Of a stretch of DNA of 63,644 nucleotides, positions 16,531-26,045 are shown piece after piece. Numbering within the stretch: position 1 is the first letter of the stretch; every line of letters begins with the position of its first letter. Source of the DNA: Campylobacterales bacterium (GTDB taxonomy: Bacteria; Campylobacterota; Campylobacteria; Campylobacterales; QNZT01); the NCBI GenBank assembly GCA_016744895.1, contig JADGDK010000002.1, positions 1 through 63,644 of the forward strand, given 5' to 3'. Below the pieces are notes generated by a model. That model was not told where the DNA came from. It made no database searches and saw only the letters and a program-made list of their open reading frames with translations. Both the position numbers and the translations under genes were made by a program.

Positions 16531-18191
16531 GTTTTAACAACCCTCAATACTTCTTCCAAAGTAGTTGTAGATTCCAATGCTTTACCAATTCCATCTATTA
16601 GCATTGGTTCAAATCCACTTCTTAATGCTTCTTGGTAGATCTCATGTTTGTTTTTATCTTCAGATATTTGAGTTGATATATTCTCTGTAATTTGGAGTAT
16701 TTCACAGATCATAATTCTTCCTTTGTAGCCACTAAATTCACATTTTGGACATCCCTTTCCTGTGTAAAATGTATAATCTTCAGGAAGATGATGGTGTATT
16801 TTTTTGATAAGAGGAAGTTGAGGTTTATGTTCTATTTTACACTCAGGACAGATTTTTCGTACTAAACGCTGGGTTACAATCCCTACAAGAGAATCAGCGA
16901 TAAGATAGGATTGAAGTCCCATTTGTACAAGTCTTGTAATCGCACTAGGTGCATCATTTGTATGTAGGGTTGAAAATACTAAGTGACCAGTCAAAGAGGC
17001 ACCTACCGCAGTATTTAGAGTTTCATCATCACGAATCTCACCTACCATGATAATATCTGGATCTTGTCTAAGTACTGATTTTAAAACATGGTTAAATGTA
17101 TAGCCTATTTTGTCATTTGTCTGCATCTGTTGTACAAGAGGCAGTTGGTACTCGATAGGATCTTCAATAGTAATAATTTTATTTTCAATATCTTTGATAT
17201 CATTTAGTGCAGCATAAAGAGAAGTCGTTTTTCCACTTCCTGTAGGACCCGTCACAAAAACAACACCATATGGTGAATCAAGTAAGGTTTGAAATTTTTT
17301 CAGATTTTTTTCATTCATTCCTAATTGATCAAGTTTGAGAAGAATTTTTTGTTGGTCTAAAATCCGCATTACAATAGACTCTCCATGTAGTGTGGGTGCA
17401 GTTGAGAGTCTAAAATCATATTTACTATTATTGACATTCATTGAAAATCTACCATCTTGGGATCTTCTCTTTTCAGAAATATCAAGATTCCCTAAAATTT
17501 TGATACGAGAGGCAAGCGCATTGTAAATCTCGATATCCAAAATAAAAACTTCTCGAAGGATTCCATCAACTCTATTTCTTACTGAAACATCAATATCATT
17601 TGGTTCTATATGAATATCACTTGCTCCATTTCTAACAGCAGTTTTAAGAATTTGTTCAATGAGTTGCATGATAGAGCTTTGTTCATTGTCAAGTTTAAAC
17701 TCTTTTGAATGGATTTCATCTTTTACTTTTTGCATAAGCGATTGTGTAGTTTCGATAATCTCAAATCGTTCATATAAATGTCTAATATCTGACTTTAGAG
17801 AGATATAGTACTTAATTGGTTTTACCACAATGTTTCGTTCTAGTAGCTCCATGTTGTCATAGTTTAAGGGATCTGAAATTGCGATATGGATAAAGTCTTC
17901 ATCTTCTTTAATGATAATGGCATCTGCACTTTTGAGTATATTAAGGGAAAAGTTTTTTAGTACTGTAAAGTTGATATTGATGCTGTAAAGATCGATAAAT
18001 TCATATTCTAATTGAGAAGCAAGGACTTGGGCAAACTCTTTTTCACCTATGAGTCCCTCATCAATAAAAATTTCACCAAGTTTTTTTGAAAAGTTACTAT
18101 CTTTTTGCACACCAAGTGCATGCATCAATTGATCTTGTGTGATTTTTCCTTCATCAATGAGAATATCACCGATCCTAAGAGTTTTTCGCAT
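16527..18191 (-). CDS. mshE: pilus assembly ATPase with MshEN c-di-GMP-binding domain
   Basis: 554 residues. Residues 6-29 and 37-60 each fit the 24-residue MshEN motif (RIGDILIDEG...Q and KLGEIFIDEG...Q), which binds c-di-GMP in Vibrio MshE; the spacer is 7 residues and the second copy has Lys for Arg. Then the GspE core: Walker A GPTGSGKTTSL, Asp box, Walker B GEIRDDET, and a tetracysteine zinc motif CPECK / CPKCEFSG near residues 460-495. It powers pilin extrusion from the cytoplasmic face. No PilT retraction ATPase is seen in the window. Confidence 0.93.
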   Translation of the reverse strand: MRKTLRIGDILIDEGKITQDQLMHALGVQKDSNFSKKLGEIFIDEGLIGEKEFAQVLASQLEYEFIDLYSININFTVLKNFSLNILKSADAIIIKEDEDFIHIAISDPLNYDNMELLERNIVVKPIKYYISLKSDIRHLYERFEIIETTQSLMQKVKDEIHSKEFKLDNEQSSIMQLIEQILKTAVRNGASDIHIEPNDIDVSVRNRVDGILREVFILDIEIYNALASRIKILGNLDISEKRRSQDGRFSMNVNNSKYDFRLSTAPTLHGESIVMRILDQQKILLKLDQLGMNEKNLKKFQTLLDSPYGVVFVTGPTGSGKTTSLYAALNDIKDIENKIITIEDPIEYQLPLVQQMQTNDKIGYTFNHVLKSVLRQDPDIIMVGEIRDDETLNTAVGASLTGHLVFSTLHTNDAPSAITRLVQMGLQSYLIADSLVGIVTQRLVRKICPECKIEHKPQLPLIKKIHHHLPEDYTFYTGKGCPKCEFSGYKGRIMICEILQITENISTQISEDKNKHEIYQEALRSGFEPMLIDGIGKALESTTTLEEVLRVVKT

Positions 18192-18237
18192 TGTAGATAC
18201 CTTGAAATATCTGATAGGAATAATCCTATCAGTTGTG

Positions 18238-18885
18238 TTATTTCAAGTTATCTAGCAAATTTTGTACCTCTTTTGAATTAGTATGTTTTAGATAGATAGA
18301 AAGTGCTTTTTGTGCCACTTTTGTTTTGCCTAAAGAGGCTTTTGATTTTGCATAAAGAATCCATGGAAGACTCTGTTTTGGATCTTTTTTACTAGCTTTT
18401 ACTGCCCAAGTGACAGCTTTTTCATAATCCTTTTCTTCAAAATAAAAACTTGCAACATTGACTGCAGAGTGATAACTATTTTGTTCTTTATCTTTTGTTA
18501 AGAGTGAATAGAGATTTTTACGCTCTTTTACTTCAAGCTGAAATGGATTACTTTTTTCAATTTTCTTTTCACTTCGTTTATAAACTTTATTTGGAAGTTC
18601 TTCTGTTTTTGGAGTGGCAACTTTGATTCTATTTGGTGCCTTATCTTCAGGTTGTTTTATTGTATTTTTAATTTCTTTATCTGTAGTGATTGTAGGGGTA
18701 TTGATATCTGCTTCAGGAGTAGTCATTTTAAAGCTATTGACAATAAACTCACTTTTACTAATAAAAAAGAATCCACCAGCAATAATTGCAGTAAGTCCTA
18801 AAAGTGAGAGTAGTTTTTTGCGTCTTCTTTCACTTGTATGTCTCTCATATTTTCTAACAAGTTCTCCAAAGTTATTATTTAACAT
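18238..18885 (-). CDS. mshN: TPR protein of the MSHA-type pilus (MshN-like)
   Basis: 215 residues. A cytoplasmic basic N-terminus, one membrane helix (about residues 24-43), a Thr/Lys/Pro-rich linker, and C-terminal TPR-like helices (about 120-215) with YHSAVNVASFYFEEKDYEKA and AKSKASLGKTKVAQKAL. Position between the ExeA-type ATPase and mshE is the position of mshN in Vibrio, and a bitopic TPR protein fits. It overlaps the ATPase gene by 11 bp. The symbol rests on synteny and architecture, not on strong sequence motifs. Confidence 0.72.
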   Translation of the reverse strand: MLNNNFGELVRKYERHTSERRRKKLLSLLGLTAIIAGGFFFISKSEFIVNSFKMTTPEADINTPTITTDKEIKNTIKQPEDKAPNRIKVATPKTEELPNKVYKRSEKKIEKSNPFQLEVKERKNLYSLLTKDKEQNSYHSAVNVASFYFEEKDYEKAVTWAVKASKKDPKQSLPWILYAKSKASLGKTKVAQKALSIYLKHTNSKEVQNLLDNLK

Positions 18886-19681
18886 CTATAAGTCCTATAT
18901 CGATAGCTGCCATAGTAAGTGTTTTTGTATTCACTTTTGTATAGTTTTTATTTAAATCCTCTTTATGCGCAATATTCATAATTTCAAAAAGTGTTTTAAC
19001 CAGTTTTTTAGTAGTTCTAAAATTTCTTTTTGTGTAAAGTCCTATTTGCTTATAATGTCTATTTTTAAAAAGAGATGCTAATTCTGATAGGTTATTAGAT
19101 ATAAGACGGTTTTCTATATATCTTGAAACTTCATGGTCTTGAAGTGCATCTAATTCGATAAGTCTTGTAGTCCTTGATTTAAAGTGGTCTTTTTCTAATA
19201 TATATTGACCCTCTTTTTTATGCATAGAAAGCACAAATTGAAAAATTTTCTGATCACTCAAAATTCTGATAAGTTCAATTTGGTCTTCTGTTAAAAGTTG
19301 TGCTTCATCGATAAAAATTGTATATTCTAAGTTATTGAAGTTTTTTCTTAGATTTGAGATAAGTGCTTCGGTGGTAAGTTCATTTCTTTCAATGTTTTTT
19401 CCAGCAAGGGAGAGAAGAATTTCTAAAAACTCTTTATCATCAAAGTATGGATGTGTGAAATATTTTGCAACTCTTACATTTTGAACTTTTTTAGTGATAA
19501 AATTTAATAAAAAGCTTTTACCGCTTCCTGGAGCACCTAGAAGAAAAACTAATGGTGTATCGTGTGCTGTGATTGCATCAATTAAACTTTTTTTAGCATA
19601 TTCAAATGTCAGAGAGTCAAAATATCCACCCAAATCAAAGTTGTCACTAAATAACTCTTTTGCAACAGCATATTGGTTCAT
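18875..19681 (-). CDS. mshM: ExeA/GspA-type AAA ATPase of the pilus locus
   Basis: 268 residues. Walker A LGAPGSGKSFLL (about residues 48-58), Walker B TIFIDEAQLL, and a C-terminal RNFRTTKKLVKTLFEI typical of ExeA-like proteins. In MSHA and Exe systems this ATPase sits next to the secretin gene and is thought to help its assembly in the cell wall; here it follows the secretin by 17 bp. It lacks the peptidoglycan-binding C-terminal domain of GspA and is therefore MshM-like in length. Campylobacter CtsP in DNA uptake is a plausible relative. Confidence 0.85.
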   Translation of the reverse strand: MNQYAVAKELFSDNFDLGGYFDSLTFEYAKKSLIDAITAHDTPLVFLLGAPGSGKSFLLNFITKKVQNVRVAKYFTHPYFDDKEFLEILLSLAGKNIERNELTTEALISNLRKNFNNLEYTIFIDEAQLLTEDQIELIRILSDQKIFQFVLSMHKKEGQYILEKDHFKSRTTRLIELDALQDHEVSRYIENRLISNNLSELASLFKNRHYKQIGLYTKRNFRTTKKLVKTLFEIMNIAHKEDLNKNYTKVNTKTLTMAAIDIGLIDVK

Positions 19682-19698
19682 TCTGCCTCTTTTAAGAT

Positions 19699-21084
19699 TT
19701 AATCCAAATTCTCCAGTGTAGGTGCATTTTCATCGCCTCGAATGAGTTTTGGTGTTATTACTATAATCAATTCACTCTTAGTATTCACTTTTTTCTTGCT
19801 TTTAAAAGCGTGCCCTAAGATCGGTATAGCGCTTAGTCCTGGTATTTTGGTAATTTTATCTTCACTTTTGTTTTGAATTAACCCACCTAGTAATATTTTT
19901 TTATTATTTTTTACTTTTACAACAGAAGAAAGTTGTTTAATTTTAATATCAGGAGCCATATTTGCATCGCCTGATTCATCTACATGTTCCTTGGAAATTT
20001 CACTAATTGTTGGATTAATCTTTAAAATAATGAAATCATCCTTTGTAATTTGTGGTACGATTGCTAAAGTAACACCAACAAATGTTGAGCCTATTTCAAA
20101 TTGAGGCTCAGATTGTACGACACCATTTGTAGTTGTTGTAGTGCTGCCTAGTGTATATTTATAGTTTTTTTCTTCCCCTACATTGATAACTGCTGGCTGA
20201 TTGTTAAGTGTTAATATTTTTGGGTTTGAAACGATATTGACATCACCTTGAGTTTTTAGAAAATCTACAAGACCAGCAATTGTAAAGTTGTATTTTGCGA
20301 GATATGTTGGATCTTTGAGTGTATTTAAAAGCCCACTCTCTTTAGATCCATCAGCAGTTCCGTTTAGTGTCGCTTCAAATTTACTCCAATCTATACCAAG
20401 AGTTTGATCAAGTGAATATGTAATCTCTATAATTTTAGCATCTATGATAATTTGTTTATGTAGTCTGTCTATGAGTGTATCAATATACGTTTGCATACGA
20501 TCTAGTTGCCTTTTAGTCCCCGTTACGGTAATTAAACCTGCATCTTGGTTGATTATAGTCTTATCAGAACTGTATGTATCACCATCTCTATTTAAAATAG
20601 TTTGCATTTCTATTTTAATTTCATCCCAAAATTTGAAGTTACTTGTTGAAGTAAGAGAAGTTGAACCATCCCCTGCATCATTAGATCCTGTTTGGATAGT
20701 TTTATTTGAGGCACTGCTTCTGTTTGTGAAGCTTACATAGTCAATAAAAAAAGTTTTAGTTTGAAGATGTGAAACTTTTAATACATTTTTATCACTAAGC
20801 GTATAGAAGAGATTGTTTTCTGTTAAAAGAAGATTTAAAATATCTTCAAGTGTAAAATCATTCACACTTAAATAACTGATCTTTTTGTTTACTAATTTTC
20901 GTGCATTATCATCAGCAAATATAAGACTCATCTTACATTCATTGGAAAGATTTTCTAAAACATTTAATATAGTTCCTGGTCTACTTTTAGTACTATTTAC
21001 TTTAAATGAGAAAAATTTACTTTGACAACTTGCCTGCAAATTCATACCCATAAATAAAATCAGAGCAATAACTAGTTTTCTCAC
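19699..21084 (-). CDS. mshL: outer-membrane secretin of the MSHA-type pilus
   Basis: 461 residues. Signal peptide (about 1-18), an STN-like N-terminal domain (TLEDILNLLLTENNL), an N1-like domain (VTGTKRQLDRMQTYID) and the secretin core with VNIVSNPKILTLNNQ and the C-terminal LLGGLIQNKSEDKITKIPGL signature. It forms the outer-membrane pore for the pilus. It starts at GTG with GAGGAG six bases upstream, overlapping the stop of the preceding gene (GTGA). No lipobox was seen, so a pilotin may be needed. Confidence 0.92.
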   Translation of the reverse strand: MRKLVIALILFMGMNLQASCQSKFFSFKVNSTKSRPGTILNVLENLSNECKMSLIFADDNARKLVNKKISYLSVNDFTLEDILNLLLTENNLFYTLSDKNVLKVSHLQTKTFFIDYVSFTNRSSASNKTIQTGSNDAGDGSTSLTSTSNFKFWDEIKIEMQTILNRDGDTYSSDKTIINQDAGLITVTGTKRQLDRMQTYIDTLIDRLHKQIIIDAKIIEITYSLDQTLGIDWSKFEATLNGTADGSKESGLLNTLKDPTYLAKYNFTIAGLVDFLKTQGDVNIVSNPKILTLNNQPAVINVGEEKNYKYTLGSTTTTTNGVVQSEPQFEIGSTFVGVTLAIVPQITKDDFIILKINPTISEISKEHVDESGDANMAPDIKIKQLSSVVKVKNNKKILLGGLIQNKSEDKITKIPGLSAIPILGHAFKSKKKVNTKSELIIVITPKLIRGDENAPTLENLD

Positions 21085-21512
21085 TTTATCTCCTCTTTTG
21101 TAACTAAAACCAGATTAGATTGTGGAAGTTTTAATGTTGTATATTTATTGTTTTTCTTTAAAACTACAATATCTTGATTTATTTTTATAATCCTATAATC
21201 GGCAAGTTTTTCATTCTCTTTATACCAGCTACCATTTATAAAGGCATTTTTGTTAAAAATCATACTTAGAACTGGACTTAAACTGTGCTTTGGTGCTTTT
21301 GATTGTTTAGTATTAGTTGCTTTTTTTGATAATGGAGCGTTAGCTTTTGATTGTTTGGTATTGAAAGGATCATATGATATTTTAATATCGCTTATTTCTT
21401 TACTGTTACTCTCAAAGATTACTTTTTGAAGTGTTTTATCAATACTCGCTACCAATTGGGCATCTGAGATTAGAAAAGAGACTGATACGCTTAACAATAA
21501 AAGTGCTTTCAT
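21081..21512 (-). CDS. small periplasmic pilus protein in the mshK position (PilP-like)
   Basis: 143 residues. A signal peptide (about 1-18) and a C-terminal beta-rich segment, from INGSWYKENEKLADYRIIKI to the end, that resembles the compact beta-sandwich of PilP/GspC homology-region proteins. The linker has a duplicated KQSK motif (TKQSKANAP, TKQSKAPKH). It overlaps neighbours on both sides by 4 bp, and by synteny corresponds to MshK. Sequence alone does not prove the family. Confidence 0.65.
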   Translation of the reverse strand: MKALLLLSVSVSFLISDAQLVASIDKTLQKVIFESNSKEISDIKISYDPFNTKQSKANAPLSKKATNTKQSKAPKHSLSPVLSMIFNKNAFINGSWYKENEKLADYRIIKINQDIVVLKKNNKYTTLKLPQSNLVLVTKEEIK

Positions 21513-22135
21513 ATGTTTACTCCATAAATTGTAAAGTTAAAGTGAAAGTCAATATTTTTAGAATCATCTTGTTTTTTCATTTTAATATTTTTTACATCTA
21601 CTAAAAATTGACGGTTTTCTATAAAATGGAGGTATTTTAGAGTATTACTGTATTTGCCACTTCCAATAATCTCCACATATTTTTTTGGAACTATATTTTT
21701 ATGTTTCTCTTGCATCTGCGAGTCACTATTTTTAATATGTTTGATTTTGATATTTAAGTTTAAAGATTGTTTTAGTATCTCATCAAGTGTTATTGTCCAT
21801 TGTTGTTCATTAAACTCTAAAACTTCCATGTTTGTAAGCTTTGCATAGAGATAATTTAAAGAGTCACGATCTTCTTCTACTTTTTCTTTTAGTGCTAAAA
21901 GGGTAGTTTCTGATTTCTTTATCTTTTTTTTGACTATTCTTGGTTGTTTTCTTTTTATATTTGATTGTAGTTTAGTGTTTTCACTTTCAAGCATTTCAAG
22001 CTCATCTTCTTGTATAGGAGTAAGATACATAAATACAATACCTCCGATAAGAATTATAGGCATCAGCAATATCATGATTTTTTGTGTTAGTTGAACTTTT
22101 TTTAAATATGATTCAAACTCTTCAAATAATTTCAT
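21509..22135 (-). CDS. mshJ: PilO/MshJ-like alignment-complex protein
   Basis: 208 residues with one membrane helix (about 20-40), a charged coiled coil (about 40-95) and a ferredoxin-like periplasmic domain with KYSNTLKYLHFIENRQFLVDVKN, which is characteristic of PilO/MshJ proteins. It should pair with the MshI product at the inner membrane to link the ATPase platform to the secretin. 3 bp after the mshI-like gene. Confidence 0.78.
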   Translation of the reverse strand: MKLFEEFESYLKKVQLTQKIMILLMPIILIGGIVFMYLTPIQEDELEMLESENTKLQSNIKRKQPRIVKKKIKKSETTLLALKEKVEEDRDSLNYLYAKLTNMEVLEFNEQQWTITLDEILKQSLNLNIKIKHIKNSDSQMQEKHKNIVPKKYVEIIGSGKYSNTLKYLHFIENRQFLVDVKNIKMKKQDDSKNIDFHFNFTIYGVNI

Positions 22136-22138
22136 TTT

Positions 22139-23626
22139 TTACCTTTTTACTGTAACGATACTTTTATATACTTCATCATCACTAAGCGTTATTTCACCAG
22201 AAGTTACAGAGCTAAATCCAGCTTTTAAAAGATCTTGCATCAAAAGTGCAATAGTATCTCTTTTGTTTTGCTTTGAGGAAAGTTCTAAGTTGAGTGCATG
22301 ATCATCATTTTGTGTAATTTGATCAATTGAGAGTTGATAGCTTTTTAAAATTTTATTGATCTTTAAAAACATAGCTGTATATTTCGTATCTTTTGATTTG
22401 AGCTCTAAGAGAGCGTTAGCAATACTTTGGAGTGTTTGGAGTTTTTTAAAATCTTCTTGTTTCTCAGTTTCTACTTTTTTAATTTCATTATTGAGTTTTT
22501 TCAATTTAGTTTTTAATTTTTTAGAACTTTTACTAATGATTGCTTCTTGACTTCTAAGTAAGGTATTTGCTTCCTCTTTTGAATTGATTTCAAAATAAAG
22601 GTACGTAGGATAGATACTGAGTATCAATGCACTTAGTGCAGAAGCAAGGGCAAATTTTCCAACCTCACTTTTATAAAAAGCTTCTTTCTTGTGAAATATA
22701 GTCATATTATGGCTATTGTCACTAGCGGATAGTTTATCTTTTATGTAAGATGCTGTAATTGCATCAAGAGTATTAACACTTTCATTTTTTAAAAAGTTTA
22801 GTGGTAAAAACTCAGTACTTTCTATATATGGAAGTGCATATTCTGTTAGTGTTGGGACAAATGTATCACAACAACTAAAATAGAGTCTGTCTATTTGAGA
22901 AAAGTTATAAACATTACGGTTATGAAGACTTAAATTTTTAATTTTTGAAAAAAGTGCTTCAAATGTTTCAACAAGATACTCATGAAGATCGTACTGTAAC
23001 AGGTCATAACTGTTTTTATTTAACCCTTTTGTTGTAATTATCTCTTTTAGTTCATCAATGCTTAATGTGATTCTTCTACTCTCTAATTCAGTAATCATCT
23101 CATTTAAAGACTTGATACGTTTTGATGAGATATAGTGACCATCTTTGTATGATGCTGTAAATGCTTCATCCTCTGCAATATAGACAAAAATATCATTTTT
23201 TGGTTCTATTATTTTATTGGTATAGAGGGTTTGGTAAGTTAAAAAAGAGATAGCGATAAAGTCAATATGTTTGACTGTTTTCAATGTATTGTGATATGCT
23301 TGTGTAATAGCACTTTTATCTACTGCAAATGCTTCAAGAAGAACTTCACTTTCTGATACTTTATTTTTTTCAATATATGTAATTTGATATGTTTTAGTTG
23401 GATCTAATCCTATATCTTCATACATTTTGAGTTCAGTCTTTACGTGCAACTCTTGTGCAGACATATTGTTTGCAATTTTAAAACTATGTGAGACAATATC
23501 GCCATAGAGTAGTCTTGCTCCTATGGGGATTTTTCTGTTTTTTAGATTTGCTTCATTTTCAACAGTAGTAGTATAGGCAAATGTGTGACCATTTTGTAAA
23601 TTAATATAGTTGATAATGTTTGACAT
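22139..23626 (-). CDS. mshI: PilM-PilN-like fusion protein (MshI position)
   Basis: 495 residues. The N-terminal 300 residues are cytoplasmic and appear to be a strongly diverged actin-like PilM domain. A membrane helix at about 320-345 is followed by a coiled coil (KSSKKLKTKLKKLNNEIKKV) and a PilN-like periplasmic domain. The order I-J-K-L-M-N-E-G downstream matches MSHA loci, supporting the name. Length is close to Vibrio MshI. Campylobacter CtsX may be the nearest functional counterpart, which is an inference. Confidence 0.7.
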   Translation of the reverse strand: MSNIINYINLQNGHTFAYTTTVENEANLKNRKIPIGARLLYGDIVSHSFKIANNMSAQELHVKTELKMYEDIGLDPTKTYQITYIEKNKVSESEVLLEAFAVDKSAITQAYHNTLKTVKHIDFIAISFLTYQTLYTNKIIEPKNDIFVYIAEDEAFTASYKDGHYISSKRIKSLNEMITELESRRITLSIDELKEIITTKGLNKNSYDLLQYDLHEYLVETFEALFSKIKNLSLHNRNVYNFSQIDRLYFSCCDTFVPTLTEYALPYIESTEFLPLNFLKNESVNTLDAITASYIKDKLSASDNSHNMTIFHKKEAFYKSEVGKFALASALSALILSIYPTYLYFEINSKEEANTLLRSQEAIISKSSKKLKTKLKKLNNEIKKVETEKQEDFKKLQTLQSIANALLELKSKDTKYTAMFLKINKILKSYQLSIDQITQNDDHALNLELSSKQNKRDTIALLMQDLLKAGFSSVTSGEITLSDDEVYKSIVTVKR

Positions 23627-23629
23627 CTC

Positions 23630-24082
23630 TTACTCTCTCACTATGTTGCCAGAAAATGGCATGATTTTTATCGCTTTAGTATTATCTTTATAGGATATAT
23701 TAAATACTATCGGCATATTTGTAAAATTATTTACATTAAATGGTCTTCCCAGATTGTCAAAACAGATATTTAAATCATTTGGTGTAATTGTTGTTTGAGT
23801 GCTAATTTTGTAAGGGCTTGATTTGGCACTGTTTTTTTCATTTACATTGATACTATTTTTATTAATAAATATACATGTTGTATTATCAATAAATTGTTTA
23901 CTTTTGTAGTTAAAATTATCATACGATAAAGCATATATCTGTTGTTTTTTAATTTTTTGTATGATGAAATTTGTATCACCTAGAAGCTTATTATCAGGCA
24001 TGTTCATCTTCATCATAGAACCCAAAATACCTAATACGATTATGATAAAGATTAATTCAATCATAGAAAAAGCATGTTTCAT
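23630..24082 (-). CDS. minor prepilin-like protein
   Basis: 150 residues. Leader KHA|FSMIEL with Glu+5 (Ala instead of Gly before the cleavage site), hydrophobic helix IFIIIVLGILGSMMK, then a small globular domain with CFDNLGRPF, the type II pseudopilin motif usual in GspH/FimT-like proteins. The Ala at -1 is tolerated by some prepilin peptidases but is unusual. It overlaps its upstream neighbour by 4 bp. Confidence 0.78.
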   Translation of the reverse strand: MKHAFSMIELIFIIIVLGILGSMMKMNMPDNKLLGDTNFIIQKIKKQQIYALSYDNFNYKSKQFIDNTTCIFINKNSINVNEKNSAKSSPYKISTQTTITPNDLNICFDNLGRPFNVNNFTNMPIVFNISYKDNTKAIKIMPFSGNIVRE

Positions 24083-24492
24083 AATCTTTGCATGCTCCTT
24101 CTTGTAAGTCTTACGGGGCGTTTGTTTTTAGGATGTGTGTTATTTGTTTCGACAATGATATTCATACTGACCATTCCATTGGAGTTTTCTGTATCAAGGT
24201 TGATACCGTATAGATAATAGGTTGTAAGATTTATATCTGCAGTAAATCGTTTATCATCTGAGATTACCGTGACTTCTTCAATTAAATTAGTGCCATTGTT
24301 ATGATCGTGAGTGCTAATGCCTAAGAGTGCTAATTCAATGGCACTATTCATAAAAAGTTCAGCTTGTTCTTTGATATAAAGATCTGCAGTTTGTTTACTT
24401 GTAATAGTTGCGTACTTCATGGCAATTGTCAAAAGACCAGAGAGAATTAGCATAAAAAAGATGACTTGAATCATTCCAAAACCATGACGCAT
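24079..24492 (-). CDS. minor prepilin-like protein in the MshP position
   Basis: 137 residues. Short leader RHG|FGMIQVIFF: Gly-Phe cleavage site is kept but position +5 is Gln, not Glu. PilX/MshP-type minor pilins often lack the +5 Glu, and the following helix FFMLILSGLLTIAMKYA with many small residues fits that group. It is probably part of the initiation complex at the pilus tip. Confidence 0.75.
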   Translation of the reverse strand: MRHGFGMIQVIFFMLILSGLLTIAMKYATITSKQTADLYIKEQAELFMNSAIELALLGISTHDHNNGTNLIEEVTVISDDKRFTADINLTTYYLYGINLDTENSNGMVSMNIIVETNNTHPKNKRPVRLTRRSMQRL

Positions 24493-25364
24493 TAAAATAC
24501 CACCTTTTGTTTGGAAATTTGGACTTCTAAATCTTTTCCTTGTTTTCGTATAGATCGCTTTAAGGTGAGATTAAATTGTAAATTTCCTTCCACAAAATCA
24601 ACCTCAAAACCTTTGGCTTCACTAGAAAGGATTGTCATATCTGCATCATCACAAAATGTCTCACCTTTCCATGGATAATAGTTATAAAATAGTAATAGTG
24701 TCTCATCAGTTTGATATATAGGATCTACACATGTTGAAAGTGAACTATCATACTGTGCAATGGCATAAGCACTTTTAAGTAGATAATACTTTTCATAAAT
24801 TTGTGAAGGTGTGGTTGTAAGTCCTAATTTATTTCCAGTTGAACTACTATTAACCTCAAAAATTTTATTATGAGTATTACCATACCATCCAAACGAATCA
24901 TTAAAGTCAGTGCCATAAATGACACCACCCTCATCAAAACTTCCTGCAAAGATAAGTGCAGAACTGTTTAATTCAGAGCTATCTGGAGAAAAGATCATAT
25001 TTTTATCTTTATCTGACTTTGCAAAATCTATAAACCCACTATAATCTTCTGCTTTATATCTTTCAAAGTCAGTTCCAATCCACTCAAGAATGTTATAACT
25101 TTTACTCAAGTCGTAAATTGATTCAAATGTACCTGTTGTAGAGTCGTATCCGATAACTGTAGAGGGTACCCGATATGAGAGCAGTGCAGAGATTTGGTTT
25201 GAGATCAGCGTTGTGTCAAAAGAGAGTTCACTGATTGCTTTTGATTTGGCACTTTTAGTATAGAGTTGAGCTAAAGAGATATAGGTACCTCCAGCAAGAA
25301 TCCCCATGATGACAATTGTCATGATGAGTTCAACCATGGTAAAAGCAGATTTTTGCATCACCAT
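24492..25364 (-). CDS. minor prepilin-like protein in the MshO position
   Basis: 290 residues. Leader QKSA|FTMVELIMTIVIMGIL with Glu+5 and Ala at -1. A large C-terminal domain rich in Ser/Asp/Tyr with two or three cysteines (LSTCVDP and ETFCDDAD) that could form a disulfide. Starts with ATG-GTG-ATG; the third codon may also serve as start. Overlaps the next upstream gene by 7 bp. Large minor pilins often sit at the pilus tip with the adhesin. Confidence 0.78.
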   Translation of the reverse strand: MVMQKSAFTMVELIMTIVIMGILAGGTYISLAQLYTKSAKSKAISELSFDTTLISNQISALLSYRVPSTVIGYDSTTGTFESIYDLSKSYNILEWIGTDFERYKAEDYSGFIDFAKSDKDKNMIFSPDSSELNSSALIFAGSFDEGGVIYGTDFNDSFGWYGNTHNKIFEVNSSSTGNKLGLTTTPSQIYEKYYLLKSAYAIAQYDSSLSTCVDPIYQTDETLLLFYNYYPWKGETFCDDADMTILSSEAKGFEVDFVEGNLQFNLTLKRSIRKQGKDLEVQISKQKVVF

Positions 25365-26005
25365 GCCTCACTATTTAATGTAATTTGTCCAATGTTGGCT
25401 GAGTAGTAGTAAAAAGAGGAGATGTTTTTATCTTTACCTCTGCCTCCTACATAGCCTACAACTGCTTTGAATTTTTTGATATTTGAGGTGTTAGTTTGTA
25501 TAGAGTTATCTAAGGCAATTGTCATTTTATTTCCAGTGACCGTAAAAATGGTATCGTTTAAATATTTTACCTCTGTATATATCTTATATTTTGTTTTGTC
25601 AGTTAAATTGACATCAATTGATGTACCATTAAAATCATCGATATCATTATAAGAGAGATAATCATCTTCATCCGTATCTGATCCGATGGCTGAAGCACTA
25701 AAAGACTCTTTACAGTTTCTTGTATTAGATCCTAAAAAACCACCTGCTCGTAAAAATGTAGAGGTACTGCACGGTATATTATTGTCATGAGTTTGTACGA
25801 TAGATATCGTTTCACTGTTATTCTCATCCCATGCAAGCATAGATGCGATATTGGTTAATGAAACTGCGTTAAAAAGTGCATCTTGTTTCATTGCAAATGC
25901 ATCACTTTTGTTTGTTGCAAAAATTATTTTTGGGATGACTGCAAAGATTCCAGCCATGATAACAATGGTAAAAATCAGCTCTATTAAGTTAAATCCACGT
26001 CTCAT
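25358..26005 (-). CDS. minor prepilin-like protein in the MshD position
   Basis: 215 residues. Leader MRRG|FNLIELIFTIVIMAGI with Glu+5. The following ALFNAVSLTNIASMLAWDENN is typical of MshD-like minor pilins. Two Cys (NIPCSTS and TRNCKES) may form a disulfide. The start is fixed by the leader peptide; there is no clear ribosome-binding site and a sigma-54-like element ends 14 bp upstream, so its mRNA could be nearly leaderless or it could be translated by coupling from the adhesin gene 40 bp upstream. Confidence 0.78.
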   Translation of the reverse strand: MRRGFNLIELIFTIVIMAGIFAVIPKIIFATNKSDAFAMKQDALFNAVSLTNIASMLAWDENNSETISIVQTHDNNIPCSTSTFLRAGGFLGSNTRNCKESFSASAIGSDTDEDDYLSYNDIDDFNGTSIDVNLTDKTKYKIYTEVKYLNDTIFTVTGNKMTIALDNSIQTNTSNIKKFKAVVGYVGGRGKDKNISSFYYYSANIGQITLNSEAW

Positions 26006-26018
26006 GATATAGGTTCAT

Positions 26019-26035
26019 AGCACATTCTATTCCAT
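26019..26035 (-). promoter_or_regulatory. sigma-54-like element upstream of the minor pilin/assembly genes
   Basis: Read on the minus strand, TGGAATAGAATGTGCTA has GG and GC separated by exactly 10 nt, the -24/-12 spacing of sigma-54 promoters. It matches the element at 30422-30438 at 15 of 17 positions. A predicted start about 12 nt downstream would fall only a few bases before the ATG. Confidence 0.45.
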
Positions 26036-26045
26036 GAAGATAAGA

